Assembly (NCBI RefSeq): GCF_004296575.1
Contig: NZ_SAYT01000005.1
Span: 434,001 to 498,000, forward strand
DNA length: 64,000 bases
From: Dyella amyloliquefaciens
Lineage (GTDB): Bacteria; Pseudomonadota; Gammaproteobacteria; Xanthomonadales; Rhodanobacteraceae
Reading direction: 5' to 3'
A program made the translations under genes and the position numbers. Positions 34,215 to 46,683 of this stretch are shown one piece after another (position 1 is the stretch's first letter; every line of letters begins with the position of its first letter). A model generated the notes under the pieces. The model saw only the letters and a program-made list of their open reading frames with translations. It was not told where the DNA came from and ran no database searches.

Positions 34215-34246
34215 AAAACGGGCCGCGAAAGCGGCCCGTTTTTTAT
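34215..34246 (+). terminator. Rho-independent terminator after metK
   Basis: AAAACGGGCCGC, loop GAAA and GCGGCCCGTTTTTT at 34215-34246. A strong hairpin with a T-run, 22 bp after the metK stop. Confidence 0.94.
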
Positions 34247-34275
34247 TGCCCGGCTGACGGCGACCCTCAACCCCT

Positions 34276-34300
34276 TGTAGGAGCGCACCCAGTGCGCGAT
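34276..34300. repeat. REP-like unit (family B), single copy
   Basis: An exact match to the 25-nt consensus beginning TGTAGGAGCGCACCC, next to the composite repeat tract. Confidence 0.8.
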
Positions 34301-34524
34301 CGCCTTTCGCCCCGGTCTACACCGTCATCCCCCCGAGACGTTTTTCAACAGCCGCAGACTGCTCAAGCGGGACAAGCGCGAAGCGCGCAGAACGCCCGTC
34401 GGGCGGCCCCGAAGGGACGAGCGCAGCGAGTCATCCAGCGCCTTGGCTCTCGGCTTCCAGTTCTGTAATTCCCGCCAACTTGCTCGCCTGCCGCGGGCTT
34501 CCGGACCGCTGCCGCGGCCCGGGT

Positions 34525-34558
34525 CACTTTCTCTTGCTTGCCCAAGAGAAAGTAACCA
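34525..34558. repeat. Hairpin with 14-bp stem, left member of a covarying pair
   Basis: GTCACTTTCTCTTG, loop CTTGCC and CAAGAGAAAGTAAC, with one G-T pair in the stem. Compare the right member at 35073-35106, which keeps the stem with different bases. Confidence 0.8.
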
Positions 34559-34787
34559 AAGAGAACGGCACCCCGCGTGGCGCTGGCCGGGCCTACGGCC
34601 CAGCCAGTCCGTGAGGGGCGGCCGGGCTTTTCGACCGGGCTCCTGCCCGGACGAAAAGTGCCCGCCGTCCTTGTCGGGCACCCCTGCGGGGCCTGATCGT
34701 CCACCCCTCACCGCCACACAGGGGATGTTTGAAGGCTCGTGCCGCTGCGCGGCACATCGCGTTAGAGAGGCAGGCGTCATCGTTCGT

Positions 34788-34862
34788 TGTGGGAGCGCAC
34801 CCAGTGCGCGACCGCAGAGGTCATGCCCCACGCCGCGGTCGCGCACTGGGTGCGCTCCCACA
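34788..34862. repeat. REP-like inverted pair (family B)
   Basis: Two 28-nt arms (34788-34815 and 34835-34862) are perfect complements. The left arm starts TGTGGGAGCGCACCCAGTGC. It lies in the middle of the composite tract. Confidence 0.88.
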
Positions 34863-35072
34863 GGGTAGGAGAATCCGCTCTTCGCTCCGGCTCTTGATCT
34901 CCCCTCCCCTATGCCGCGGCGGGCGGGTGGAGGAACAGCCCGAAGGGTGGCCGGCAGGACGCCGGCCAGTTGGTCGTCAGGGCAGGAGGCCCTGTCGACA
35001 AACCCCGGAGCCCGGCCGCGGACCTTCCGGGCGAACGCCCGGAAGGCGCGAAATGGGGTGGCCTTTCTCTTG

Positions 35073-35106
35073 GTTACTTCTCTTTGGCCACGCAAAGAGA
35101 AGTAAC
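35073..35106. repeat. Hairpin with 14-bp stem, right member of a covarying pair
   Basis: GTTACTTCTCTTTG, loop GCCACG and CAAAGAGAAGTAAC, a perfect stem. Relative to the left member, changed positions on one arm are matched by changes on the other. Confidence 0.8.
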
Positions 35107-35301
35107 CCGGCGGCCGGCAGGCCGTCGGAAGCCCGCGGCAGGCGAGCCAACTGGCGAGAACGTCACGCCCGGAAGCAGAGAGCCAAGTCACTGGATGACT
35201 CGCTACGCTCGCCCCTTCGGAGTAGCCCTGCGGGCGTTCTGCGCGCTACGCGCTTGTCCAGCCTTCGCTGGGATGATGAGCGATAAAGACCGGGGCGAAG
35301 G

Positions 35302-35329
35302 GCGGTCGCGCACTGGGTGCGCTCCTACA
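35302..35329. repeat. REP-like unit (family B), single inverted copy
   Basis: GCGGTCGCGCACTGGGTGCG continuing to CTCCTACA. It is the reverse complement of the family B consensus and lies just outside the composite tract. Confidence 0.8.
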
Positions 35330-35353
35330 GAAAGCGTTTCGTTTCGCCCAAAC

Positions 35354-35379
35354 AAAAACGGGCCGCTTGCGCGACCCGT
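35354..35379 (-). terminator. Rho-independent terminator of the carboxypeptidase gene
   Basis: On the minus strand: ACGGGTCGC, loop GCAA and GCGGCCCGT, followed by TTTT. It is 25 bp after the carboxypeptidase stop. Confidence 0.8.
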
Positions 35380-35403
35380 CTGCTGCATCTCCGCTGAGCC
35401 GCC

Positions 35404-36483
35404 TCACTTGTCCGGCGACGACCCCACCGACGCCACCTTCCTCGCCGTCGCCTTCGGCGCCGGGCAGGTGGAGGCCTTCTTCTTCGAGCAGGTGGCGGCG
35501 CCACGAGCAGCCACGGCGTCAGCCTTGCTGCGGCGATGGTGGCGACGCGAGGCCGGCGTGGCGTCGGCCACGGCGGTGGCCTTGGCGGACGCCTTGCTGC
35601 GGCTGCCCTTGGCGGCGGCCGGCACGGCACCAACCTGCGCGACCAGCTCGGCCGGCGTCTCCTGGTTCTCGAAGCCGTCGTCCAGCAGGCGGGCCATCAG
35701 GCGGTCGCGCGTGGCGGCGGTACGGCCGCCGAGCACCACGCTGAACAGGCGACGGCCATCCTTCGTGGCGGTGGAGGCCAGGTTGAACCCCGCGGCATTG
35801 GTGTAGCCCGTCTTCAGGCCATCCATGCCCGGGTACTTGTCCATCAGGTTGTTGTGCCCGCGCACCAGGCGACCGCGGAACATGAATTCCTTGGTGGCGA
35901 AGTAGTGCGAGTACTGCGGGAAGTCGTGGTACAGCGCCATCGCCAGCTTGCTCATGTCGCGGGCGGTGGTGGTGTCTTCCGGATCGGGCAGGCCCGAAGC
36001 GTTGGCGAAGCGGGTGCTGCTCATGCCCAGCAACTGGGCCTGCGCGTTCATCATCTCGACGAAGTGGCTTTCCGTACCGCCCATGCCTTCGGCCATCACG
36101 GTAGCGGCGTCATTGGCCGACTTGGTGATCATGCCGAGCACGCAGTCTTCGACCGAGATGGTCTGGCCATTGCGAAGGTCAAGCTTGGTTGGCGCCTTGG
36201 AGGCAGCCCACGAGGACACCGGAAGGTCCTGGTCCATCTTCAGCGTGCCGTTCTGCACCGACTGGAAGGTGAGGTACAGCGTCATCATCTTGGCCAGCGA
36301 GGCCGGATGAGCAGCTTCATCGGGATTGACGGCGGTGATCACCTGGCCATCGGTGTCGTCCACCACGATGGCGGAAGAACCCGCATGTGCGATACCTGTG
36401 ACACTGCCGGCGAACGCCACCAACAATGCGATCAGGCCACGACGCCAGGTGCCCCCGGCCGGCGTTACGGACTTGATAGCCAC
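35404..36483 (-). CDS. D-alanyl-D-alanine carboxypeptidase, PBP5/6-type family (S11)
   Basis: A 359-aa protein with a signal peptide (cleavage near AHA-G, residue 34). The penicillin-binding motifs are S62-L-A-K65, S122-A-N124 and K225-T-G. It trims or cleaves D-Ala peptides in the periplasmic cell wall. After residue ~290 the usual C-terminal domain and membrane-anchoring helix of DacA are absent. Instead there is a low-complexity Ala/Lys/Arg/Ser tail of about 70 residues (KGSRSKASAKAT..., with RRHHRRSK), strongly basic, which may bind the wall or another acidic polymer. Confidence 0.9.
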   Translation of the reverse strand: MAIKSVTPAGGTWRRGLIALLVAFAGSVTGIAHAGSSAIVVDDTDGQVITAVNPDEAAHPASLAKMMTLYLTFQSVQNGTLKMDQDLPVSSWAASKAPTKLDLRNGQTISVEDCVLGMITKSANDAATVMAEGMGGTESHFVEMMNAQAQLLGMSSTRFANASGLPDPEDTTTARDMSKLAMALYHDFPQYSHYFATKEFMFRGRLVRGHNNLMDKYPGMDGLKTGYTNAAGFNLASTATKDGRRLFSVVLGGRTAATRDRLMARLLDDGFENQETPAELVAQVGAVPAAAKGSRSKASAKATAVADATPASRRHHRRSKADAVAARGAATCSKKKASTCPAPKATARKVASVGSSPDK

Positions 36484-36798
36484 CCCGTTACCCTCGCTTC
36501 CAGCTCGCCGACAACAGGACGTTGCGAGATCGTCATCGCAGCGTCAGCCATGGGCAGAGACAATACTTGAATTAATACACATAAGTCCATGTTTCCATGG
36601 ACGATAAAACGAAAACAGCGCCTTTGGCGCCGCCTTTACATAGATTTCACCGTGAAAACGATGTCTACGTTGCCAGCCGAGTTTGCCCGCAAAAGGCCGT
36701 CGGCGAAAGACTTTTTCCCTATCGGCGCCCTTCTATTTCCCTTGAGTGCCGTTAACGCGAAACCCTGAGGCGATGTCGGCAGACGCTACAATGGGCGG
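36484..36798. other. Divergent intergenic region, carboxypeptidase / uup
   Basis: About 315 bp without a gene. It is locally A+T-rich around 36570-36615, likely holding promoters. A perfect 7-bp-arm palindrome GTCCATG-TTTC-CATGGAC lies at 36585-36602, and a small AGCGCC-TTT-GGCGCC hairpin is near 36613-36627. No regulator can be named. Confidence 0.5.
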
Positions 36799-38664
<1,866 letters not shown>

Positions 38665-38670
38665 CGCACT

Positions 38671-38753
38671 TGTGGGAGCGCACCCTGTGCGCGACCGCAA
38701 CGTCGCATCTTCACCGCGTCACAGGCCTATCGCGCACTGCGTGCCCTCCTGCA
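38671..38753. repeat. REP-like inverted pair (family B), diverged
   Basis: The left unit starts TGTGGGAGCGCACCCTGTGC (38671-38698). The right, inverted unit at 38729-38753 has several changes. It lies between the convergent uup and ppc genes. Confidence 0.75.
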
Positions 38754-38769
38754 GGGAAGACGACGAGGC

Positions 38770-41475
38770 TCAACCCGTGTTCTGCAATCCCTGCGACACG
38801 CCATTGACGCAGGCCACCAGCGCCGTGAGCAACGCATCATCGCTCTCGCCGCCGGCGCGCCAGCGCTTCAGAAGATCCACCTGCAACAGGCTCATCGGAT
38901 CGACGTAGGGATTGCGCAGGCCGATCGACAACGACAAGCGGGGCTCGTGCTGCAGCAGGCTGTCACTCTGCCTGAGGCGCAGCAGCCAGCGGCGCGTGCG
39001 ATCGAACTCGTCACGGATCATTCCGAAGAACGGCTCATGCAGCGGGCCGGCCAGTTGCGAAAATGCCTCGGCGATATCCAGGTCGCTCTTGGCCAGCACC
39101 ATCGCCACATCGTCGAGCATGTTCGCGAAGAACGGCCAATCACTGGCCATCTCGATCAACGCAGCCTCGCCATACTCGGCCGCGCCAAACTCCAGCGCCG
39201 TACCCAGGCCATACCAGCCGGGCAGGATCGAGCGGCACTGCGTCCATGCGAACACCCACGGAATCGCCCGCAGGTCCTGCACGCCACGCATGCTGCGCCG
39301 GCGTGAAGGGCGCGAACCCAGCGTCATGCGCTCGATCACGTCGATCGGCGTGGCGGTGCGGAAATAGTCGACGAAACCCTCGCGATCCACGAACGCGCGG
39401 TAGTGCTGCCGGCTGCACGCCGAGAGCACACCCATGCGCTCGCGCCACGCTTCCTCGCGTGGCTCGCTCGTTCGTGGGCGCAGCGATGCGCGCAGCACGG
39501 CACCTACGGTCTGCTCGAGATTGCGCAGGGCCAGCGCACGGATGCCGTACTTTCGATGGATGACCTCGCCCTGCTCGGTAACGCGCAATACGCCGGCCAC
39601 CGAACCCCGCGGGGAGGACATCAACGCAGGCGCGATGCGCGCGCCGCCACGACTGGCCGAGCCACCGCGTCCATGGAAGAACGAGAGACGGATATCAAAC
39701 TCCGCCGCCACTTCCAACAGCTCCACCTGGGCGCGCTGCAAACCCCAGCGCGAGGCCAGCGTGCCGCCATCCTTGCCGCTGTCGGAGTAGCCAAGCATCA
39801 CCCACTGGCGCCCTCCGCGCGAGGCGAGATGCTCGCGATACACCGGATCTTCCAGCAACGCGCGCAGCGTTGTCGGTGCATTCGCCAGGTCGTCCACGGT
39901 CTCGAACAGCGGCGCGATATCCAACGGCACGCGTCCCTGCTCCACGAGTCCGCCATAGCGCGCCAGCGCCAGCACGGCGAGCACATCAGCCGCCGAGCGC
40001 GCCATGCTGATGATGTAGAGGCCGAGTGCGTCGGCGCCGTACCGCTCACGCGATTCGCGCAAGGTGGCGAAGACATCGTGCAGCGCGACCGCCGCGGTTT
40101 CCTCGCTGGCAGCGAGCGTTTGCTCGCCACCGGCAAAGGGGCGCAGGCGTTGTGCCTTGTCGGCCACGTCACGCGTCGACCACTCGGCGTCGTCCAGCAA
40201 CAAGGCCAGCGCATCGTCGTGCATGCGCGAGTCCTGTCGCACGTCCAGGCGCGCGAGATGAAAACCGAAGGTGCGCACGCGCCATATCAGGCGGCGCACG
40301 GCATAGGCGCCGGCATGCAGGCCGCGATGATCGATCAGGCTCGCCGCAATCAGGTGCAAGTCGTCCAGCAACTCCTGCGCCGAGGCATAACCTTCCGGAT
40401 GTCCGTCGTCATGCGTCGCCTCCAGGCGGGCGCAGATGATGGTCAGCAGGCTGCGGTACGGCATGTCCGCATGGCGCGGACGAACCTTGGCCGCTGCCTC
40501 CGGATAGCGCACGCGGTAATCGAACAGTTGCCGCGCCAGCGCGCTGTCCACGTCGACGCGATCCTCCGTCTGGCTGAGCAGGCGCGCCAATCCGGACAGG
40601 TCTTCGATGTAATGCTCCAGCACATGCGCGCGCTGCGTCGACAGGCTGTTGGCGATAGTCGCGGCGCCCACGTTGGGGTTACCGTCCATGTCGCCGCCCA
40701 CCCAGGTGGCGAAGCTGAGCAGGCGCGGGATGGGCACGGCCACGCCGTACACCGTCTGCAAGGCATCGGCCAGCGACTCGTACAGCGCCGGCACGATGCG
40801 GTAGATCGGATTGGCGAGGTAGAAGCCGACGTGATGGTGCTCGTCCTGCACGGTAGGACTGATGGGCGATGCCTCGGCTGTCTGCCAGCCCGCGCTCAGC
40901 GCCATGTAGATGCGATCGTCGTCTTCCTTGCGTTCCTGCGGCGTGCGTGTGGGGTCGAAGTTGTCGACCAGCGCGCGCACGATGGATTGCTCCTTCTCCA
41001 GCAGCGAGCGGCGCACGGCTTCAGTGGGGTGCGCGGTGAATACGGGTTCGATCTGCAGCCGTTCCAGCCATTCGAGCAGTTCGCCCGCCTCGACACCCTG
41101 CGCCTTCAGGCGTGTCAGCGCGTCCAGCAACGATTCGGGCTGCGGCGCACCACCTTCGCGCTGGTAGTCGCGGCGACGGCGGATGCGGTGAATGCGCTCG
41201 GCGATATTCACGGCCTGGAAATAGCTGGCGAATGCACGAGCCAGCGACTCGGCATGCCCGGTGTCGACGCCGGTCAACAGTCCGGACAGCGCATCGAGCG
41301 GCAGGTCTTCCTGCCGGCGCTCGATGGCAGCCATGCGGATGCGCTCGATCTCATCGAGGAATGCGGGGGAAATCTGCTCGGCCAGCATGTTGCCGACCAG
41401 GGTGCCAAGGCGGCGAACGTCTTCGCGCAGGGGTGCGTCGTGCGGGGCGAACTCAGGACTGCGGTGCTGGTTCAT
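38770..41475 (-). CDS. ppc: Phosphoenolpyruvate carboxylase
   Basis: A 901-aa enzyme making oxaloacetate from PEP and bicarbonate, an anaplerotic step. The N-terminal [13 protein letters not shown] with the catalytic His, [12 protein letters not shown], the [10 protein letters not shown] region, [13 protein letters not shown] and the C-terminal QNTG are all conserved. The ATG at 41475 is chosen because homology starts soon after it; the frame runs open to 41604 over the terminator of the preceding gene. Length is normal. Confidence 0.96.
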   Translation of the reverse strand: MNQHRSPEFAPHDAPLREDVRRLGTLVGNMLAEQISPAFLDEIERIRMAAIERRQEDLPLDALSGLLTGVDTGHAESLARAFASYFQAVNIAERIHRIRRRRDYQREGGAPQPESLLDALTRLKAQGVEAGELLEWLERLQIEPVFTAHPTEAVRRSLLEKEQSIVRALVDNFDPTRTPQERKEDDDRIYMALSAGWQTAEASPISPTVQDEHHHVGFYLANPIYRIVPALYESLADALQTVYGVAVPIPRLLSFATWVGGDMDGNPNVGAATIANSLSTQRAHVLEHYIEDLSGLARLLSQTEDRVDVDSALARQLFDYRVRYPEAAAKVRPRHADMPYRSLLTIICARLEATHDDGHPEGYASAQELLDDLHLIAASLIDHRGLHAGAYAVRRLIWRVRTFGFHLARLDVRQDSRMHDDALALLLDDAEWSTRDVADKAQRLRPFAGGEQTLAASEETAAVALHDVFATLRESRERYGADALGLYIISMARSAADVLAVLALARYGGLVEQGRVPLDIAPLFETVDDLANAPTTLRALLEDPVYREHLASRGGRQWVMLGYSDSGKDGGTLASRWGLQRAQVELLEVAAEFDIRLSFFHGRGGSASRGGARIAPALMSSPRGSVAGVLRVTEQGEVIHRKYGIRALALRNLEQTVGAVLRASLRPRTSEPREEAWRERMGVLSACSRQHYRAFVDREGFVDYFRTATPIDVIERMTLGSRPSRRRSMRGVQDLRAIPWVFAWTQCRSILPGWYGLGTALEFGAAEYGEAALIEMASDWPFFANMLDDVAMVLAKSDLDIAEAFSQLAGPLHEPFFGMIRDEFDRTRRWLLRLRQSDSLLQHEPRLSLSIGLRNPYVDPMSLLQVDLLKRWRAGGESDDALLTALVACVNGVSQGLQNTG

Positions 41476-41569
41476 CGATGCCACATTGCGGATGTCTGGA
41501 CGTCCAAGACTACTCGAAGCGGAGACGATTTGTGCGCTGCCACAAAAGCGAATTGAAAAGGCATCAACG

Positions 41570-41595
41570 AAAACGGGGCGCCAGGCGCCCCGTTT
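41570..41595 (-). terminator. Hairpin terminator between the S9 peptidase gene and ppc
   Basis: On the minus strand GAAACGGGGCGCC pairs with GGCGCCCCGTTTT in a compact hairpin with a short T-run. It separates the S9 peptidase unit from ppc. Confidence 0.75.
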
Positions 41596-41613
41596 CAGAT
41601 GCAACCATTTCGC

Positions 41614-44112
41614 TCAAGGCGCGCCGGCTGCGCTGCCCTCCGCGGGCTTGGCCTGCTTCACGTAACGCTCCAGCCACGCGTTGGTCTCGGCCAGCATCTG
41701 CATGATGGACTCACGCGCGCGATAGGCATGCGCCTCGTTGGGCAGCATCACCAGTCGCGCCGTGCCGCCAAGCCCCTTGATCGCCGCGTACAGACGCTCG
41801 CTCTGCACCGGGAAGGTGCCGGAATTGTTGTCCTGCTCGCCGTGGATCATCAGCAGCGCGTCCTTGATGTTCTCGGCGTAATTGAACGGCGACATCGCCT
41901 GGTACACGTCCTGCGCCTGCCAGTAGTTACGCTCCTCCGACTGGAAGCCGAACGGCGTAAGCGTGCGGTTGTAGGCGCCGCTGCGCGCGATGCCCGCCTT
42001 GAACAGGCGCGTATGCGCCAGCAGGTTTGCGGTCATGAACGCGCCGTACGAATGCCCGCCCACCGCGATGCGATTGCGATCGGCCACGCCACGGCGCACC
42101 ACTTCATCCACCGCTGCTTCGGCGCTCGCCACCAGCTGCGGGATATAGGTGTCGTTGGGTTCCTTGCTGCCCTCACCCACGATTGGCACCGAGAAGTGGT
42201 CCAGCACGGTGTAACCCATGGCGAGGAAGGCCTGCGGACCCCAGAAGCCGATGCTGTTGAATCGGTAGGGCGAGTCGGTGACCTGACCGGCGGCGTCGGC
42301 CGATTTGAACTCCGCGGGATACGCCCACATCAGCATCGGCCGCGGGCCGTCCTTCTTCGGATCGTAGTTCGGCGGCAGGTACAACGTGGCGGAGAGTTCC
42401 ACGCCATCCTTGCGCTTGTAGCGGATCTGTTCCTTCTTCACGCCCTTCAGCTGCGGCAACGGATGCGGGAAGTGCGTGAGCGGACGCGGCTGCCCCTTGG
42501 AGGCCAGGTCACGCACGTAGTAGTTGGTCGGCTCGTTGGGTGATTCGCGCGACACCAGCGCGCGCTTTCCTTCGCCGTCCAGCAGCACCAGGGCCGCTTC
42601 GTAATACGGTGCCTGCGAGCGGAACAGGCGCGTGCTCTGGCCGTTGCCGAGATTCACCTTGTCCAGGAACGGACGATCGCCCTCGGGCGAGGCGCCATCG
42701 CCCAGGCGATAGATGCTTTCGCCGTCGGCGGCCAGCATCAGGCGCGACTCGCCGTGTTCGTCGATCATCGTCGCGGGCTTGCCGGGATTGCGGTAGCGAT
42801 CTTCCGACGAGCCTTCGCGCACCAGCGAAGGCGCCTGCGAGGGTTCGTCCGGCGCCACGCGCCACTCCTTCACCTTGCGCGTCTTCCACCAGAACTCGTC
42901 GATCAGCGCGAGCTTGCCGTTACCCCAATAGGCACCGGCGTAGCGACTGCCCAGCCGGGCCAGCGTCACCGGTGCCTGGTCAAACGGCGCGGCCTGCATC
43001 AGCACGAGATCACGGGTCTCCGCCACACGTGCCGGGTCGCCGCCATCCTGCGCTTCGGCCCACACCAGCGTGGCCGGTGCGTCCGCGCGCCAGTCGATGT
43101 CGCGCACGCCCGTGGGCACGGCGTCATTGCCGGTCGGCAGGCCTTCCACCAGGGGCAGGTGGGCGATTTCCTTCACCAGCTTGCCGTCGCGATCCAGCAC
43201 TTCGATGCGGCGCGGGAAACTCACTACCGGCACCAGATAGGAGAACGGGCGCTCCACGCGCTCGCGCAACAGGTAGCGGCCATCCGGCGAGGCGCTGATC
43301 GCCAGCGTGAGCGCGGGCTCGCCCAGCGGCGTGACCTTGCCGTCGAGATCCACCAGGGCGGACTGCGAGCGCAGGTAATACTCCAGCTGTCGCGCATCGT
43401 CTTCGTTGCGCAGCATGTCCTGATAGGTACGGATCGCCTTCACGCCACTGCCGGCCTGCGTCTGCTGCGTGTTCGGGCCCGTCGGAATCACGCTGGCCAC
43501 CGGCGGCGCGCCCTGCCCTTCGGGCTGCAGCTGCACCAGCAGCTGCTTGCTGTCGGGCATCCAGCGATAGCCACGTCCTGCCACGGTGTTGAGCGGCAAC
43601 GCGGTGAGGCGGCGCGCCGTATGAGCGGCCACGTCGACGACCCACAATTCGTTGCGACCCTGCGCGGCATCCACCTGGTTGAAAGCCAGATAACGCTGGT
43701 CGGGCGACCAGCTCGAGGTCGCGATCGACAACGGCTTGGGCAGGCCCTGCAGGCGGATGTCCTTGCCACTGGCGATATCCAGCAGCCACAGGTCGGTGCC
43801 AAACAGGAAACGGCTCTGCGCATGGACGCGCGGGTTGATACGCAGGCCTGCCAACTTCAGCTCGGGCTGTGCCACGACATCGATGCCTGGCAACGCCGGC
43901 GACTGGGTCAGGGCGAGCAAATCGCGATGCGGACTGATCGACACCGCCGGTGGACGCGGCGCATCGACCAGCGCCTGCAGGGGCGCGGGCGGCGCGAGGT
44001 ATTCATTGACCGGTGCGGATGCGGCGGGCGGCGCCGTATCCGCCCATGTCACCAACGGCAGTGCGGCCAGCAGGAAGCCAACGAGGGCAAGACGTCGAAG
44101 CGAACGTTCCAT
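41614..44112 (-). CDS. Prolyl oligopeptidase-family (S9) peptidase, exported
   Basis: An 832-aa protein with a signal peptide (cleavage near TWA-D). An N-terminal beta-propeller-like region with WSPDQRYLAFNQ and WMPDSKQLLV repeats covers residues ~60-560. The C-terminal alpha/beta hydrolase domain has nucleophile Ser in GGHSYGAFMTA, Asp in HGEQDNNSGT and His in LPNEAHAYRARES. It cleaves short peptides, probably in the periplasm, as in the glutamyl/prolyl peptidases of Xanthomonadales. Exact specificity is unknown. The divergent gap towards ahcY holds the riboswitch. Confidence 0.9.
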   Translation of the reverse strand: MERSLRRLALVGFLLAALPLVTWADTAPPAASAPVNEYLAPPAPLQALVDAPRPPAVSISPHRDLLALTQSPALPGIDVVAQPELKLAGLRINPRVHAQSRFLFGTDLWLLDIASGKDIRLQGLPKPLSIATSSWSPDQRYLAFNQVDAAQGRNELWVVDVAAHTARRLTALPLNTVAGRGYRWMPDSKQLLVQLQPEGQGAPPVASVIPTGPNTQQTQAGSGVKAIRTYQDMLRNEDDARQLEYYLRSQSALVDLDGKVTPLGEPALTLAISASPDGRYLLRERVERPFSYLVPVVSFPRRIEVLDRDGKLVKEIAHLPLVEGLPTGNDAVPTGVRDIDWRADAPATLVWAEAQDGGDPARVAETRDLVLMQAAPFDQAPVTLARLGSRYAGAYWGNGKLALIDEFWWKTRKVKEWRVAPDEPSQAPSLVREGSSEDRYRNPGKPATMIDEHGESRLMLAADGESIYRLGDGASPEGDRPFLDKVNLGNGQSTRLFRSQAPYYEAALVLLDGEGKRALVSRESPNEPTNYYVRDLASKGQPRPLTHFPHPLPQLKGVKKEQIRYKRKDGVELSATLYLPPNYDPKKDGPRPMLMWAYPAEFKSADAAGQVTDSPYRFNSIGFWGPQAFLAMGYTVLDHFSVPIVGEGSKEPNDTYIPQLVASAEAAVDEVVRRGVADRNRIAVGGHSYGAFMTANLLAHTRLFKAGIARSGAYNRTLTPFGFQSEERNYWQAQDVYQAMSPFNYAENIKDALLMIHGEQDNNSGTFPVQSERLYAAIKGLGGTARLVMLPNEAHAYRARESIMQMLAETNAWLERYVKQAKPAEGSAAGAP

Positions 44113-44250
44113 GGCGTGCGAGACCTGGTGTCGTATGAACTTGCGACATTAGCCGTCTCGATGGCACTGAGCCAAGCCTGCCGATCGGCATGGAACCCGG
44201 GTGTCCAGGAAGCAAAGCCCGCCTGCCTGAGGCTATACTCCGAGGTCCCG

Positions 44251-44376
44251 TCGAGGGGCGCTGCGACCGGAGATCGGGTGCGACCGCACATGTCTGTGCC
44301 GTCCCCGTGCTCCGGCCAGGCTCGATGGATTTCATCTGTAACGGCGCCCGGACCACGATGCGACCTTCAGGTCGCA
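44251..44376 (+). ncRNA. S-adenosylhomocysteine (SAH) riboswitch upstream of ahcY
   Basis: The aptamer spans about 44251-44350. It contains the conserved CGAGGGGCGCTGCGACC at the start, GCCAGGCTCGATGG in the middle and AACGGCGCCC at the end, which together define the SAH riboswitch class. It senses the AhcY substrate and raises ahcY expression. A likely -10 (TATACT, 44234-44239) puts the transcription start just before it. The expression platform probably includes the TGCGACC-TTCA-GGTCGCA hairpin at 44359-44376, just before the CCGGAG ribosome-binding region. Confidence 0.9.
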
Positions 44377-44393
44377 ACACCCGGAGCTAAGCC

Positions 44394-45842
<1,449 letters not shown>

Positions 45843-45866
45843 GCGGCGTCGGTCTTTGCCTCAAAC

Positions 45867-45898
45867 AAAAAGGGTCGCCCACGGGCGGCCCTTTTTTT
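45867..45898 (+). terminator. Rho-independent terminator after ahcY
   Basis: AGGGTCGCCC, ACG and GGCGGCCCT, followed by seven T. The A-run on the left could make it work also for the convergent cco locus. Confidence 0.92.
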
Positions 45899-45960
45899 GC
45901 GTGGACGAATCGCGCGCAGGACACGCCCCCATCGAGCGTGCCCTGCGCGCAATCGCTCCC

Positions 45961-46683
45961 CTAACCGCTCGCGGGGCCGCAGCCCAGCATTCCCAGCACG
46001 CCGTGCAGTGCCGGCACATGCATCAGCCACGGTGCCGACAGCGTGAGTACGCCGGCGCACATCACCAGCGCCGCAGCACCGCGACGCAGGCCCGGTCGCT
46101 GCAGCCAACGCCCCACGCGCGCACCGGACCACGTCAAAGGCAGCATCACCGGCAAGGTGCCCAAACCGAAGGCTGCCATGATCAGCGCACCGTCACGCGC
46201 ACTCGCCGACAGCCACGCCGCCGCCAGCACCGTAGTGCTCAGGCCGCAGGGCAACCATCCCCACAACATGCCCGCCGCGAATCGGCGCATCGGCGTGTTC
46301 GCCGGAAGCAATCGCCGTTGCAGGGGCTGCAACCATTTCCAGATGCGCGCGCCCGGACGTGCGAGGAAACCCAGGCGCCCGCTCCGATCCAGCAGGCGCA
46401 ATGCCATCACCACCAGCACCAGCCCCACGGCGGTGCGCATGGCAAGCGCCAGGGCGTCCAGCTCGAACAGCCGCAACACCCCGTCACCGATGCCGCCAAC
46501 CGCTACGCCGGCCAGCACGTAACCCATCACCCGCCCCAGATTCAGCTGCAGCGCATTGCCCCAGCCCATACGTGGCGACCACACGGAGAAACCCGTCGCG
46601 ATGCCCCCGCACATGGCCGCGCAATGCACGCCTCCCAGCACGCCGGTCAAGAGGACAGCCGACAGTGCTGCGGCGTTAACCAT
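45961..46683 (-). CDS. TauE/SafE-like membrane protein of the cbb3 locus
   Basis: A 240-aa protein from the ATG at 46683, which overlaps the end of ccoS by 8 bp. Six or so membrane helices. The first has GGVHCAAMCGGIATGF, the HCxxMCGG motif of the TauE/SafE-type proteins found at the end of cbb3 assembly loci, and a later helix has GWLPCGL. The cysteines and methionines suggest a role in copper handling for the oxidase; this is inference and transport activity is unproven. Last gene of the cco run. Confidence 0.82.
   Translation of the reverse strand: MVNAAALSAVLLTGVLGGVHCAAMCGGIATGFSVWSPRMGWGNALQLNLGRVMGYVLAGVAVGGIGDGVLRLFELDALALAMRTAVGLVLVVMALRLLDRSGRLGFLARPGARIWKWLQPLQRRLLPANTPMRRFAAGMLWGWLPCGLSTTVLAAAWLSASARDGALIMAAFGLGTLPVMLPLTWSGARVGRWLQRPGLRRGAAALVMCAGVLTLSAPWLMHVPALHGVLGMLGCGPASG

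Larger units (their letters stand above)
34323..35278. repeat. Composite inverted-repeat tract (gene-free)
   Basis: About 955 bp of the 1.2-kb gap between metK and the carboxypeptidase gene. Both ends carry family A repeats in opposite orientation (34323-34445 and 35189-35278). Inside are inverted stretches sharing GGCTCTC, TCGCCTGCCGCGGGCTTCCG and a hairpin ending GTAACC, then GC-rich palindromes, with a REP-like pair in the centre. The whole forms a roughly 220-bp inverted repeat around a ~500-bp core. Open frames exist in several phases but none has a start signal or recognisable domain. It may be a decayed or non-autonomous element. Confidence 0.65.

Noticed and set aside
34325-35286. Open frames of 140-290 codons in the metK-downstream tract
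   Set aside because: Several frames are open on both strands at once, none has a ribosome-binding site or recognisable domain, and they run through the inverted repeats.
39403-41556. 717-codon open frame on the plus strand
   Set aside because: Antisense to ppc, which carries all PEP carboxylase motifs.
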